Source of the DNA: Actinomycetes bacterium
GTDB taxonomy: Bacteria > Actinomycetota > Actinomycetes > S36-B12 > UBA10799
NCBI GenBank assembly: GCA_029779995.1
Contig: JAKOZM010000167.1
Location: 1-27,559 of the forward strand
Length of the DNA stretch: 27,559 nucleotides
Direction of reading: 5' to 3'
Shown here piece after piece: positions 15,547 through 23,017 of this stretch. The first letter of the stretch is position 1. Each line of letters begins with the position of its first letter. A program made the position numbers and the translations under genes. The notes beneath the pieces were generated by a model, which searched no databases, had not been told where the DNA came from, and saw only the letters and a list, made by a program, of their open reading frames with translations.

Positions 15547-16218
15547 TCAGTACCCGCCCTCGTCGCTGCCTCCGGCCAGCACCGCGGCGGTTCCGGACAG
15601 ACCCAACCGGGACGCACCGGCGTCCACCATGGCCACTGCTGTGGCCCAGTCCCGGATGGCTCCGCTGGCCTTCACCCCGAGGGCGTCGCCCACGGTGGCG
15701 CGCATCAAGGAGACCGCATGGGCCGAAGCGCCACCTGCAGGATGGAACCCAGTCGACGTCTTGACGAAGTCGGCCCCCACGTCCACACACACCCGGCACA
15801 CCTCGACAATCTGCTGATCCGTCAGCGCTGCCGATTCGATGATCACTTTGAGCAGCGCCTGGGGGATGGCTTCGCGCACCGCGGTCACGTCGGCGTGGAC
15901 CGCAGCCCAGTCCCCGGCGATCGCGTTGCCGATGTCGATGACCATGTCGACCTCATCGGCGCCCTCGGTGACCGAACGGGCGGCCTCCATGGCCTTCACG
16001 GACGGCTTGTGCTTGCCGCTGGGGAACCCACACACGGTCGCGACGGCCACGCCATCGAGCCAGCCTGGACCCAACGGCAGGAAGGAGGGGGATACACAGA
16101 CGCTGAAGACGCGCAGCTCTTGGGCTTGCGCGCACAACGCCTCGACCTCGGCGGCTGTGGCCTCAGGCTTGAGCAGCGTGTGGTCGACCATGGCTGCCAT
16201 TTCGGAGGAAGTGATCAT
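15547..16218 (-). CDS. deoC: Deoxyribose-phosphate aldolase
   Basis: A 223-aa class I aldolase that splits 2-deoxyribose-5-phosphate into glyceraldehyde-3-phosphate and acetaldehyde, the last step of deoxynucleoside catabolism. It is a TIM barrel with all key residues: D91 in DEVDMVI, the Schiff-base Lys153 in [14 protein letters not shown], and the second Lys183 in [17 protein letters not shown] (11-18) and VCGFPSGKH (62-70) are family signatures. AGGAG lies 6 nt before the ATG. It starts 8 nt after the barstar-VOC stop and is the last gene of the operon that begins with the nucleoside phosphorylase. Confidence 0.95.
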   Translation of the reverse strand: MITSSEMAAMVDHTLLKPEATAAEVEALCAQAQELRVFSVCVSPSFLPLGPGWLDGVAVATVCGFPSGKHKPSVKAMEAARSVTEGADEVDMVIDIGNAIAGDWAAVHADVTAVREAIPQALLKVIIESAALTDQQIVEVCRVCVDVGADFVKTSTGFHPAGGASAHAVSLMRATVGDALGVKASGAIRDWATAVAMVDAGASRLGLSGTAAVLAGGSDEGGY

Positions 16219-16226
16219 GGGTTCTC

Positions 16227-16823
16227 CTAGTAGGGGATGAAGGTGATGAGCGTGCCATGCGGGTCGAACACGTCGATGCTGGTCTCGTTCTGGACGAAGC
16301 CGTGGTCAGCGGCGAGCAGACGGCGCACTAGCCCCGCCAACGATGCCACCGCCATGACCGGCCCGATGCCCGGGTGGAACGTGTCGACCTCGACGAGTTC
16401 GATGAGGACGGCGTCGCCTTCGCAGCGGTGACCGGCGACCTGCAAGCCGATCGTGCGCCAGAACTCCTGCGCCGCTGGAAGACCTCCGATCGGGATCGCC
16501 ACCCGATCCTGGGCCACTGCGAAGTCCGGTTGGGGCTCATCCTGGACGGCATCCACGATCACCACGTCGGCCCCGTCCTGGAAGCTGGCATCCAGAATCT
16601 CGACGGCCGTGTCCCGGACGTCGGCGGGCAGTCCCGCAGCGCCGGTCCATACGACCAGCACCGGTCGGCGCTGGTCGGCGAAGTCTCGGGCACACTCCTC
16701 GAAGGCGTCCCAGTTGTGCCCGAAGTACGCGGGAAAACCCAGGTCGCGGGCCACGGCGACCAGGAACGAGGCCTTGTCGGTGGCGTCGCGGGTATCCAGG
16801 ACCACGATTTGCGGGCTGCTCAC
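16227..16823 (-). CDS. Barstar-domain RNase inhibitor fused to a VOC/glyoxalase-like domain
   Basis: A 198-aa cytoplasmic protein with two parts. Residues 3-93 are a barstar fold: [19 protein letters not shown] (30-48) aligns with the barnase-binding helix of barstar, with D39 and E43 at the places of barstar D35 and D39. Barstar alone is about 90 aa, so the second half is extra. Residues 106-198 look like a single vicinal-oxygen-chelate (glyoxalase/bleomycin-resistance) module: [21 protein letters not shown] at its start and [14 protein letters not shown] at its end. The GTG start overlaps the stop of the upstream RNase (GTGA), the expected toxin-before-inhibitor pairing, and it is followed by deoC. 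The inhibitor role is well supported by pairing; the VOC assignment is by pattern and its function is unknown. Confidence 0.8.
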   Translation of the reverse strand: MSSPQIVVLDTRDATDKASFLVAVARDLGFPAYFGHNWDAFEECARDFADQRRPVLVVWTGAAGLPADVRDTAVEILDASFQDGADVVIVDAVQDEPQPDFAVAQDRVAIPIGGLPAAQEFWRTIGLQVAGHRCEGDAVLIELVEVDTFHPGIGPVMAVASLAGLVRRLLAADHGFVQNETSIDVFDPHGTLITFIPY

Positions 16824-17203
16824 ACGATCACCTCGGAGAAGGACGCGTAGTGGTCGTCGGTGTAGAAGAACGTCTCGTCCTCGCCCACCACGAAGCGAGC
16901 GGCCCCCCGGTCGGGGCTCCCCGGGGTGGGGATGGTGTACTCCCGGTACCAGCCGTACTCCTGCGGGGGAAGCAGGCGCTCGCGGTTGCCGAACACCTGC
17001 CCATCCTGGCGGTAGGCGAAGGGGCCCCCGGCTTCGACGAGTTCGTAGGTTTGTTGGGCCTGCGGCGGCAGATCCGTGAGGGCCACCGTGGGCAGGCCAC
17101 TGCTACCAACAGTGGACTGGGCGTTCGAGGTGGTGGAGGTAGCCCCGGAACAGCCCGCCAGCAGCAGTATGGCGCCCAGAACCGCGACGAGGATGCGCCT
17201 CAC
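16820..17203 (-). CDS. Barnase/RNase Sa-type guanyl-specific ribonuclease, lipoprotein
   Basis: A 127-aa microbial ribonuclease of the N1/T1/barnase family, predicted to cut single-stranded RNA after G. A signal peptide ends in the lipobox LLAGC with Cys18 lipidated, so the enzyme should sit on the outer membrane face. A Ser/Thr linker (19-37) precedes the catalytic domain (38-127). All four catalytic residues of RNase Sa align: E88 in YREYT, R99 in PDRG, R103 in AARF, and H118 in DDHY. GGPFAYRQDGQVFGNRE (59-75) is the family core. Most secreted family members are free, so lipid anchoring is unusual. The GTG start overlaps the phosphomutase stop, and its stop overlaps the barstar-VOC start, so it is locked in the nucleoside operon. 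Confidence 0.88.
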   Translation of the reverse strand: MRRILVAVLGAILLLAGCSGATSTTSNAQSTVGSSGLPTVALTDLPPQAQQTYELVEAGGPFAYRQDGQVFGNRERLLPPQEYGWYREYTIPTPGSPDRGAARFVVGEDETFFYTDDHYASFSEVIV

Positions 17204-18822
17204 ACTGCCCCCAGGAACCGTTCCAGACCGCTGCGCAGGGTGGTCATCCGCTGCGCAGCCCGAACCGCATCGGCGGTCGCATCCCCGGTGTTCTCGACGA
17301 CCTCGAGGTACACCTTCAGCTTGGCCTCCGTGCCGCTGGGCCGCGCCACGACGCGCCCACCGCCTCGCAGGGTGAGCCGCAGCCCCTCGGTGGGGGGCAG
17401 GCCGGTCAACGTGGAGTCCATCAGGTCAGTGACGGCGTCGAGGTCCGCGATCGCTGCGCCCGGATCGGCAGCCAGGGCAGCCAGGGCGCGGTCCCGGTCG
17501 GACAGGTCCTGCACCCGGATGCTGATCTGATCGGTCAGGTACACGCCGTGCTCGGCGGCCAGATCGGCCAGGAGGCTGCCGATGGTGCGGCCCTGACGTT
17601 GCAGCCATGCGGCGAGTTCCAGCATCCGCACTGAAGCGCTGATGCCGTCCTTGTCGCGTACCGCTGCCGGGTCGACGCAGTAGCCGAGGGCCTCCTCGTA
17701 ACCGAAGACGATGTCATCGGGACGGGTGATCCATTTGAAGCCGGTGAGTGTCTGCCGGAAGCGCAGACCGGCGGCCGCCGCGATGGCGCCCAGCATGTCG
17801 CTGGACACGATGGTGGTGACCAGGCTGCCCTCGACCGGGCCCCGGGTGGCGGTCCACCAGCCCAGCAGGGCGCCGACCTCATCGCCGCGTAACATCCTGA
17901 AAGAGGTACCGTCGGCAATGCCCACTGCGCACCGATCCGCATCGGGGTCGTTGGCGATGATCAGGTCGGCTGCGATCCCGGTCGCGGCCGCCAAGGACAA
18001 GTCCATCGCCCCCGGCTCCTCGGGATTGGGGAAGGCGACGGTGGGGAAGGCAGGATCGGGCTCGAACTGCTCTGCGACCGGGTGCAGATCCACGAAACCC
18101 AGCCGCTGGCACACCGTCTCGAACAAACCGCCGCCGACCCCGTGCATCGCCGAGTAGACGACCCGCAGCCGGGCGCCCTCGGTGTGTGCCGGGGCGGCCA
18201 GGCTGACCACCCGCGCCAAGTACTCCTCGACGACGCTCTCGTCCAGGACGGTCCAGGAGTCGGACTGCGGGATCTGATCGTAGGAGGGTTGCGCCGCGAT
18301 GCGGGCTGCGATCTGCGCGTCTGCCGGTGACACGATCTGCATCCCGTCACCGAGGTACACCTTGTAGCCGTTGTCTTGCGGCGGGTTGTGGCTGGCGGTC
18401 ACGACTACACCGGCATCCGCGCCGCGGGCCTTGATCGCGTAGGCAAGCACTGGAGTCGGGAGTCTGCGGGGCAGCACTTCGGCCGTGAGTCCGGCCGCCG
18501 CGGCGATGGCTGCGGTGAGTTCGGCGAAGGCCTGCGAGTTGCGGCGGGCGTCGTAGCCGATGACGATGCGCGAGCCGCCGGTGTCCTTGACGTACTGGGC
18601 CAGTCCGGCCGCGGCCTTGGCCACGACGATGTGGTTCATCGACGCAGGTCCTGGCCCCAGCGGTCCCCGCAGCCCGGCTGTGCCGAATGTCAGGGGTCCG
18701 GCGAAGGCGACGGCAAGGCGCGCTGTGTCGTTGGCATCGATCCAGGCCTGCAATTCGGCGCGGGTCTGTGGGTCCGGGTCCTCGGCCAGCCACGCGGCAG
18801 CCGCGGTCAGCAGGTCGCTCAT
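17200..18822 (-). CDS. pmmB: Phospho-sugar mutase, PGM2/PmmB-like, probable phosphopentomutase
   Basis: A 540-aa alpha-D-phosphohexomutase superfamily enzyme with the four usual domains. It carries FGTAGLRG (46-53), the phosphoserine loop TASHNPPQDNGYKVY (phosphorylated S144), the Mg loop DPDADRC (D292, D294, D296), the sugar loop GYEEALGY (374-381) and the phosphate loop RPSGTE (494-499). The sugar loop, followed by CVDPAAVRDKDG, resembles the PGM2 group, whose human member is mainly a phosphopentomutase. The neighbours (nucleoside phosphorylase coupled by ATGA, deoC downstream) support conversion of ribose-1- or deoxyribose-1-phosphate to the 5-phosphate. Annotation pipelines usually call this phosphomannomutase (PmmB), and the two activities cannot be separated from sequence alone. 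It is coupled at both ends by overlaps. Confidence 0.9.
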   Translation of the reverse strand: MSDLLTAAAAWLAEDPDPQTRAELQAWIDANDTARLAVAFAGPLTFGTAGLRGPLGPGPASMNHIVVAKAAAGLAQYVKDTGGSRIVIGYDARRNSQAFAELTAAIAAAAGLTAEVLPRRLPTPVLAYAIKARGADAGVVVTASHNPPQDNGYKVYLGDGMQIVSPADAQIAARIAAQPSYDQIPQSDSWTVLDESVVEEYLARVVSLAAPAHTEGARLRVVYSAMHGVGGGLFETVCQRLGFVDLHPVAEQFEPDPAFPTVAFPNPEEPGAMDLSLAAATGIAADLIIANDPDADRCAVGIADGTSFRMLRGDEVGALLGWWTATRGPVEGSLVTTIVSSDMLGAIAAAAGLRFRQTLTGFKWITRPDDIVFGYEEALGYCVDPAAVRDKDGISASVRMLELAAWLQRQGRTIGSLLADLAAEHGVYLTDQISIRVQDLSDRDRALAALAADPGAAIADLDAVTDLMDSTLTGLPPTEGLRLTLRGGGRVVARPSGTEAKLKVYLEVVENTGDATADAVRAAQRMTTLRSGLERFLGAV

Positions 18823-19610
18823 AGTCGCTCCAGGATGCTGGCGAGCAAGTCGGACAGTCGCGCGGCGGCGTCCTGGCCGGCCTGCAACACCTCGGCGTGG
18901 TGCAGTGCTTCTCCGGTCAGCCCGGCCGCGGCATTGGTCACCAGCGACAGTCCCAGCACCTCCAGCCCTGCGGATTTGGCGGCGATGGCTTCCAGCGCGG
19001 TTGACATGCCGACCAGGTCCGCGCCCAGGATGCCGGCCATCCGGACCTCCGCGGGGGTCTCATACTGAGGCCCCGTGAACTGCGCGTAGACCCCCTCGTC
19101 GAGGGACGGATCGACGGATTTCGCGATGTCGCGAAGGCGCCAGGAGTAGGTGTCGGTCAGGTCCACGAAGTGGGCTCCGGTCAGAGGGGTGCGGGCCGTG
19201 AGATTGAGATGATCGCTGATGAGTACCGGTGTCCCCGGCGGCCAGTTCGGGTTCAAGCCCCCGCAGCCGTTGGTGAGTACCAGCGTCGAGCACCCGCTGG
19301 CTGCCGCGGTTCGCACCCCGTGGACCACCGCATCCACACCCCGGCCCTCGTAGAAGTGGGTGCGTCCAGCGAAGAAGAGCACCTGCTTGTCATTGACAGT
19401 GCTGCTGACCAGATGACCCGAGTGCCCCACCACCGCTGAGGCGGTGAATCCGGGGATCTCGGCGTACGAAATCTGCGCCGTGACGGGGAAACGGTCGATG
19501 GCGCCACCCCAGCCGCTGCCGAGCACCACCGCGATGTCGTGCTGCGGCTTTCCGGTGGTCTCGGCAATGACGTGGGCAGCTTGGGAGGCGAGTTCCTGGG
19601 GGCTGGTCAC
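18819..19610 (-). CDS. punA: Purine nucleoside phosphorylase (trimeric type)
   Basis: A 263-aa enzyme that phosphorolyses purine (deoxy)nucleosides to base and (deoxy)ribose-1-phosphate. Phosphate-site motifs are GSGWG (31-35), GHSGH (62-66) and GRTHFYEG (82-89). The base/ribose-site motifs are FTGPQYETPAE (178-188, E184), GMSTALE (201-207) and VTNAAAG (224-230, N226). Asn in the base pocket marks the trimeric 6-oxopurine-specific class. The frame is open further upstream, but the GTG at 19608-19610 fits the family N-terminus and stands 7 nt after a -10 hexamer. It is the first gene of the operon PNP-mutase-RNase-barstar/VOC-deoC, and its stop overlaps the mutase start (ATGA). Confidence 0.93.
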   Translation of the reverse strand: MTSPQELASQAAHVIAETTGKPQHDIAVVLGSGWGGAIDRFPVTAQISYAEIPGFTASAVVGHSGHLVSSTVNDKQVLFFAGRTHFYEGRGVDAVVHGVRTAAASGCSTLVLTNGCGGLNPNWPPGTPVLISDHLNLTARTPLTGAHFVDLTDTYSWRLRDIAKSVDPSLDEGVYAQFTGPQYETPAEVRMAGILGADLVGMSTALEAIAAKSAGLEVLGLSLVTNAAAGLTGEALHHAEVLQAGQDAAARLSDLLASILERL

Positions 19611-19617
19611 ACGAGCC

Positions 19618-19623
19618 AGCCTA
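19618..19623 (-). promoter_or_regulatory. -10 element of the nucleoside operon (probably leaderless punA)
   Basis: TAGGCT on the minus strand ends 7 nt before the GTG start of punA; the start is not preceded by an SD. It lies in the 103-nt gap after the GGCT-like gene, so the phosphorylase operon can be expressed on its own. Confidence 0.4.
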
Positions 19624-19713
19624 TTGAACGAGGCTGCGTTTCGGGTAGCCGTTGGCTTCTTGGCTGTGATGGCCAGATCGCGGCACGCGGCAACGAATGA
19701 GGTGCGACCGGCT

Positions 19714-20166
19714 TCAGGGGCCGACGGAGGCGCACGGCCGCGTGCGCAGGTCCCGGACATAGTCCTCCGGCGCCCCGGCCTTCTCCGCAGCCTCGGCGAT
19801 CAGGCCCAGATACCGGGCCGACGGCAGGCCGCCCTCGTAGCCGTTGAGCACGTACAGCCACGCGACCTGTTCTCCGTCGAGGGTCTGCACCCGCACCCGG
19901 ATCTTGGTGTAGATGCCGAGTTCGGTGCCTTCCCACTGATCCATGAGGTGTTCGTCGAGACGGTTGACGTCGTAGAGCATGACGAAGACCTGATGGTCCG
20001 GGTCCTCGACCACGGTAGCCAGCGCACCCTCCCAGCTCAGGTCCTCGCCCCCGAACGTGAGCCGCCACCCTGACAACCAGCCCGCCCCGGCCGCGGGGGA
20101 ATGGGGGGCGATCTCCAGCATGCGATCAGGGTCGAGGCTGGATGCGTAGGCCGCATACAAGGTCAC
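19714..20166 (-). CDS. Gamma-glutamylcyclotransferase-like (GGCT/AIG2 fold) protein
   Basis: A 150-aa protein with the GGCT-like beta-barrel signature at its N-terminus, LYAAYASSLDPDRM, a variant of the usual YGSNL substrate loop in which Asn becomes Ser. Later landmarks are the MLYDV strand, MDQWEGTELGIYTKIRVRV (the E-G ... Y region) and AWLYVLNGY. The family includes cyclotransferases that release 5-oxoproline and many members of unknown role. A homologue often lies beside the purine nucleoside phosphorylase in actinobacteria, so it is probably part of the old neighbourhood. The GTG at 20164-20166 starts exactly at the first strand and follows a -10 hexamer by 7 nt; upstream sequence in frame is not family-like. 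The substrate is unknown. Confidence 0.82.
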   Translation of the reverse strand: MTLYAAYASSLDPDRMLEIAPHSPAAGAGWLSGWRLTFGGEDLSWEGALATVVEDPDHQVFVMLYDVNRLDEHLMDQWEGTELGIYTKIRVRVQTLDGEQVAWLYVLNGYEGGLPSARYLGLIAEAAEKAGAPEDYVRDLRTRPCASVGP

Positions 20167-20173
20167 AACGGTC

Positions 20174-20179
20174 AGGGTA
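20174..20179 (-). promoter_or_regulatory. -10 element for the GGCT-like gene (probably leaderless)
   Basis: TACCCT on the minus strand ends 7 nt before the GTG start and no SD is present. The divergent pirin gene starts 98 nt away. Confidence 0.4.
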
Positions 20180-20264
20180 GCGTCCGCGCGCGTCCAGGTG
20201 AACCCGCGCCGACCCCGCCGCGTCAGCAGGGAACAACCTGGCTCCCCGCTGTGTTGGGGACGGC

Positions 20265-21128
20265 ATGGAGCCACCGCTGCCCACCCTGCTGGAACCGCGC
20301 GACGTGCCGTTGGGTGGGCCGCGGGCCATGACCGTGCGCCGGACGCTGCCGCACAAGCGCATCCGGACGGTCGGTGCCTGGTGTTTCGTGGACCACTACG
20401 GCCCGGACAGCACCCCTATGGTGGTCCCGCCCCATCCGCACATCGGGTTGCAGACGGTCTCCTGGCTGCTGGCCGGCGAGGTGGAGCACCGCGACAGCGT
20501 CGGCTCGTTGGCGCGGGTGCGGCCCGGCGAGTTGAACATCATGACCGCTGGTCACGGCATCACCCACTCCGAGTACAGCGTCTGCGATGGGCCGCTGCAC
20601 GGGGTCCAGCTGTGGGTGGCGCTGCCGGGCACCGAGCGGCACCGGCAACCGGCCTTCGCCCACCACCCCGAACTGCCCGGCCACGAGCAGGTGCGCGTGC
20701 TGGTGGGGCAGTTCGACGGGCTGACATCGCCTGCCCAGGTGTACTCCCCGCTGGTCGGCGCCCAGGTGTCCGGGCGGATGGAGGTGGCGATCGAACCCGA
20801 TTTTGAGTACGCGGTGCTGGCGGTGACCGGTGACGCCCTGGTCAACGGCTACCCGGTGCCACACGGCGCCCTGCAGTACCTGGGGTGGGGTCAGGATCGG
20901 CTCATGCTGGACACCGGAGTCGCTCTGGTGCTGGGCGGTCAGCCACTGGCCGAGGACCTGCTGATGTGGTGGAACTTCGTGGGCCGCACGCACGATGAGA
21001 TCGTTGAGGCCCGCGAGCAATACGCGCGGCACGACCGGCGCTTCGGCCCCGTCGCGGGCGACGACCGGCCGTTCCTGCCGGCGCCAGCGATGCCGAATGT
21101 CCGCCTGCGCCCGCGCCCCGGCCGCTGA
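20265..21128 (+). CDS. Pirin family protein
   Basis: A 287-aa bicupin of the pirin family. The N-terminal cupin carries the four metal ligands: H57 and H59 in PPHPHIGLQTVSW, H101 and E103 in TAGHGITHSEYS. The C-terminal cupin is at about 165-260. Bacterial pirins bind Fe or other metals. Some, such as YhhW, have quercetinase activity, while others interact with metabolic or redox proteins. So the call stops at the family. The ATG is preceded by only a weak purine stretch. It is convergent with the LigD polymerase gene, with 4 nt between the stops. Together with ligD and ku it separates the GGCT/PNP genes from lpdA. Confidence 0.92.
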   Translation: MEPPLPTLLEPRDVPLGGPRAMTVRRTLPHKRIRTVGAWCFVDHYGPDSTPMVVPPHPHIGLQTVSWLLAGEVEHRDSVGSLARVRPGELNIMTAGHGITHSEYSVCDGPLHGVQLWVALPGTERHRQPAFAHHPELPGHEQVRVLVGQFDGLTSPAQVYSPLVGAQVSGRMEVAIEPDFEYAVLAVTGDALVNGYPVPHGALQYLGWGQDRLMLDTGVALVLGGQPLAEDLLMWWNFVGRTHDEIVEAREQYARHDRRFGPVAGDDRPFLPAPAMPNVRLRPRPGR

Positions 21129-21132
21129 GGGC

Positions 21133-21963
21133 TCAATCCGACAAGAGGTCCCCGTACTCCTGCAGGCGGGCCATGGTCTCGGTGAACAGGAACTGCTCGG
21201 TCAGCCCGCTTCGCACCTCGTCCCAGGTCACCGGGGTGGCCGCGAACGGCAGATCCTTGCCGCGCAGTGAGTAGGGGGTGATGGTCGTCTTCGCGGCGTT
21301 GTTCTGACTCCAGTCGATGAATACCCGGTGGGTGCGGCGGGCCTTGGTCATGGTGGCGACGATCCGATCGCCGTGTTTGTTGGACAGCTCCATAGCCATG
21401 GCCCGGGCGTAGCCCATGACGGCCTCGGAGTCCATGGGTTCCGGGAAGGGTACGTACAACTGCATGCCCTTGGACCCGCTGGTGACCGCGTACGCCGTCA
21501 GCCCGTCCGTGCGTAGGTACTCGTCGACGAGAAGGGCCACGCTGCAGCACTCGGGCAACCCCGTACCGACCCCAGGATCGAGGTCGACCACCATGCGGTC
21601 GGCCTTGCCCAGGTCACGCCATTGCGGTGTGTGCAGTTCCAGGCCGTTGTTCTGCGCCGACCAGACCAGGGCGGGCACCTCGTTGTACACCGGGTACTTG
21701 ATGGAGTTGACCAGCATCGTCGGCACCCAGTCCGGCATCCCCTCCGGAGCGTTCTTCTCGAAGAACGACTGCTGGCCCACACCATGCGGGAACCGGATCC
21801 GTGTGACCGGTCTGCCCTGGGTCTGCCGGATCAGGGCCGGCCCGACAGTGGCGTAGTAGTCGATGACCTGGCTCTTGGTGATACCGAGGCGGGGGTACAT
21901 CACCTTCGTCAGGTTGGTCAGCCGGATCTGCCGGCCAGCCACCTGCGCGATGATCGCCGACAT
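21133..21963 (-). CDS. ligD: Stand-alone LigD polymerase/primase domain (NHEJ)
   Basis: A 276-aa archaeo-eukaryotic primase-type polymerase equal to the PolDom of LigD. It fills gaps and adds ribonucleotides at broken ends during non-homologous end joining. Landmarks are LTNLTKVMYP (16-25), RFPHGVGQQSFFEKN, the catalytic acidic motif VVDLDPG, the SGSKGMQLYVP motif, and RTHRVFIDWSQNNAAKTT with ITPYSLRG near the C-terminus. No ligase or nuclease domain is attached, so end sealing would need a separate ATP-dependent ligase elsewhere. It is divergent from ku with 88 nt between starts. GGAGGT touches the ATG, too close for a normal SD. TACCGT lies 6 nt upstream, suggesting a leaderless message. 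Confidence 0.92.
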   Translation of the reverse strand: MSAIIAQVAGRQIRLTNLTKVMYPRLGITKSQVIDYYATVGPALIRQTQGRPVTRIRFPHGVGQQSFFEKNAPEGMPDWVPTMLVNSIKYPVYNEVPALVWSAQNNGLELHTPQWRDLGKADRMVVDLDPGVGTGLPECCSVALLVDEYLRTDGLTAYAVTSGSKGMQLYVPFPEPMDSEAVMGYARAMAMELSNKHGDRIVATMTKARRTHRVFIDWSQNNAAKTTITPYSLRGKDLPFAATPVTWDEVRSGLTEQFLFTETMARLQEYGDLLSD

Positions 21964-21969
21964 ACCTCC

Positions 21970-21975
21970 ACGGTA
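21970..21975 (-). promoter_or_regulatory. -10 element of ligD (probably leaderless)
   Basis: TACCGT on the minus strand ends 6 nt before the ATG at 21961-21963. It faces the ku promoter about 65 nt away. Confidence 0.4.
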
Positions 21976-22039
21976 GTAACCGGTGCGGAAATGGGGAAGC
22001 CCAACCGTGCGGCACTGGCATGAACACTGCGTTACAGAG

Positions 22040-22045
22040 CATGCT
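22040..22045 (+). promoter_or_regulatory. -10 element of ku (probably leaderless)
   Basis: CATGCT ends 6 nt before GTG 22052, and there is no SD. The hexamer is a weaker match than those at serC or maf. Confidence 0.3.
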
Positions 22046-22051
22046 TAGGTC

Positions 22052-23017
22052 GTGCGTGCGATATGGAAGGGTGCCATCTCCTTCGGGCTGGTGACCGTAC
22101 CCGTGAAGGCCTACACGGCGACCGAGGACCACGATGTGCGGTTCCATCAGGTTCATGCCCTGGACAACGGCCGGGTGAAGTACAACCGCGTGTGCCGCGA
22201 GTGTGGCAACACCCTGGAACTGTCCGAGATCTCCAAGGCCTACCAAGTCCCCAACGGCCCAGTGGTGGTGCTCGATGAGCAGGACTTCGCGAACCTGCCG
22301 GTCACGGCCTCCAAGGAGATCGACGTCGTGGAGTTCGTTCCCAGCGCGCAGGTCGACCCCGTCCGTTTCGACAAGTCCTACCTGCTGGAACCCGACCGGC
22401 AGTCGCTGAAGCCGTACGTGCTGCTCCGGCAGACCCTGGCAGACACCGAGTTGACCGCGGTCGTGAAAGTGAGCCTGCGGTCCAAGCAGCAACTCGGCGT
22501 CCTGCGGGTTCGCGAAGATGTCCTCATGCTGCAGACGATGCTGTGGCCCGACGAGGTGCGCCCTGCCCACTTCGACATCCTCGACCAGCAGGTCGATGTC
22601 CGGCCGCAGGAGCTGCAGATGGCAGCGTCGCTGGTGGAGTCGCTGTCCGGGGATTTCGACCCCAGCCAGTACCACGACGAGTACCGCGAGCAGCTCCTGT
22701 CGATGATCGATGCGAAGGTGAGCGGCGGCGATGGTGTGGTCGCCACGCCGGCCGTCGCCGACGACGGCGGGGAGGTCGTGGACCTGCTCACCGCCTTGCG
22801 CGAGTCGCTGGCCCGGGCGGGCGCCAAGGAGCCCGACGCGGCAAAGGCGCCGGCTCGTAAGACCGCCACGAAGAAGGCTGCGACCAAGACGACGCCGGCG
22901 AAGAAGGCGCCGGCGAAGAAGGCGCCGGCGAAGAAGGCCGCTGCCAAGAAGGCGCCCGCTGCGAAGACGACAGCGGCCAAGAAGGCCCCCGCGAAGCGCA
23001 CGCGGAAGACCGCCTGA
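22052..23017 (+). CDS. ku: Ku protein (bacterial NHEJ) with Lys/Ala/Pro-rich tail
   Basis: A 321-aa homodimeric DNA-end-binding protein of non-homologous end joining. The core (1-260) starts with the family signature MRAIWKGAISFGLVTVPVKAY. It has VCRECGN (two Cys), IDVVEF, DKSYLLEPD and VKVSLRSKQQLGVLR, and ends with the LigD-recruiting helical part. Residues 268-321 form a very basic tail of repeated AKKAPAKKA units, like the extended C-termini of actinobacterial Ku, which bind DNA nonspecifically. The GTG start gives the exact family N-terminus. It is divergent from the LigD polymerase gene. Its stop overlaps the lpdA start (TGATG), an unexpected coupling of DNA repair with a flavoprotein. 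Confidence 0.95.
   Translation: MRAIWKGAISFGLVTVPVKAYTATEDHDVRFHQVHALDNGRVKYNRVCRECGNTLELSEISKAYQVPNGPVVVLDEQDFANLPVTASKEIDVVEFVPSAQVDPVRFDKSYLLEPDRQSLKPYVLLRQTLADTELTAVVKVSLRSKQQLGVLRVREDVLMLQTMLWPDEVRPAHFDILDQQVDVRPQELQMAASLVESLSGDFDPSQYHDEYREQLLSMIDAKVSGGDGVVATPAVADDGGEVVDLLTALRESLARAGAKEPDAAKAPARKTATKKAATKTTPAKKAPAKKAPAKKAAAKKAPAAKTTAAKKAPAKRTRKTA
22894..22938 (+). repeat. Three tandem copies of a 15-bp unit in the ku tail
   Basis: GCCGGCGAAGAAGGC occurs three times head to tail without change. It is in frame and encodes the Pro-Ala-Lys-Lys-Ala type units of the basic tail. Degenerate copies flank it. Perfect identity at the DNA level points to recent slippage, so tail length may vary between strains. 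Confidence 0.9.

Noticed and set aside
15547..17203. Interpretation of RNase-barstar as a contact-dependent polymorphic toxin
   Set aside because: The RNase is a small lipoprotein with no delivery domain, and the genes overlap a metabolic operon instead of secretion genes; kept only as an alternative.
22890..23010. CRISPR-like short repeats in ku and in the Gly-rich tail gene (24400-24520)
   Set aside because: Repeats are in frame, contiguous without spacers, and encode Lys/Ala/Pro or Gly-rich protein tails.
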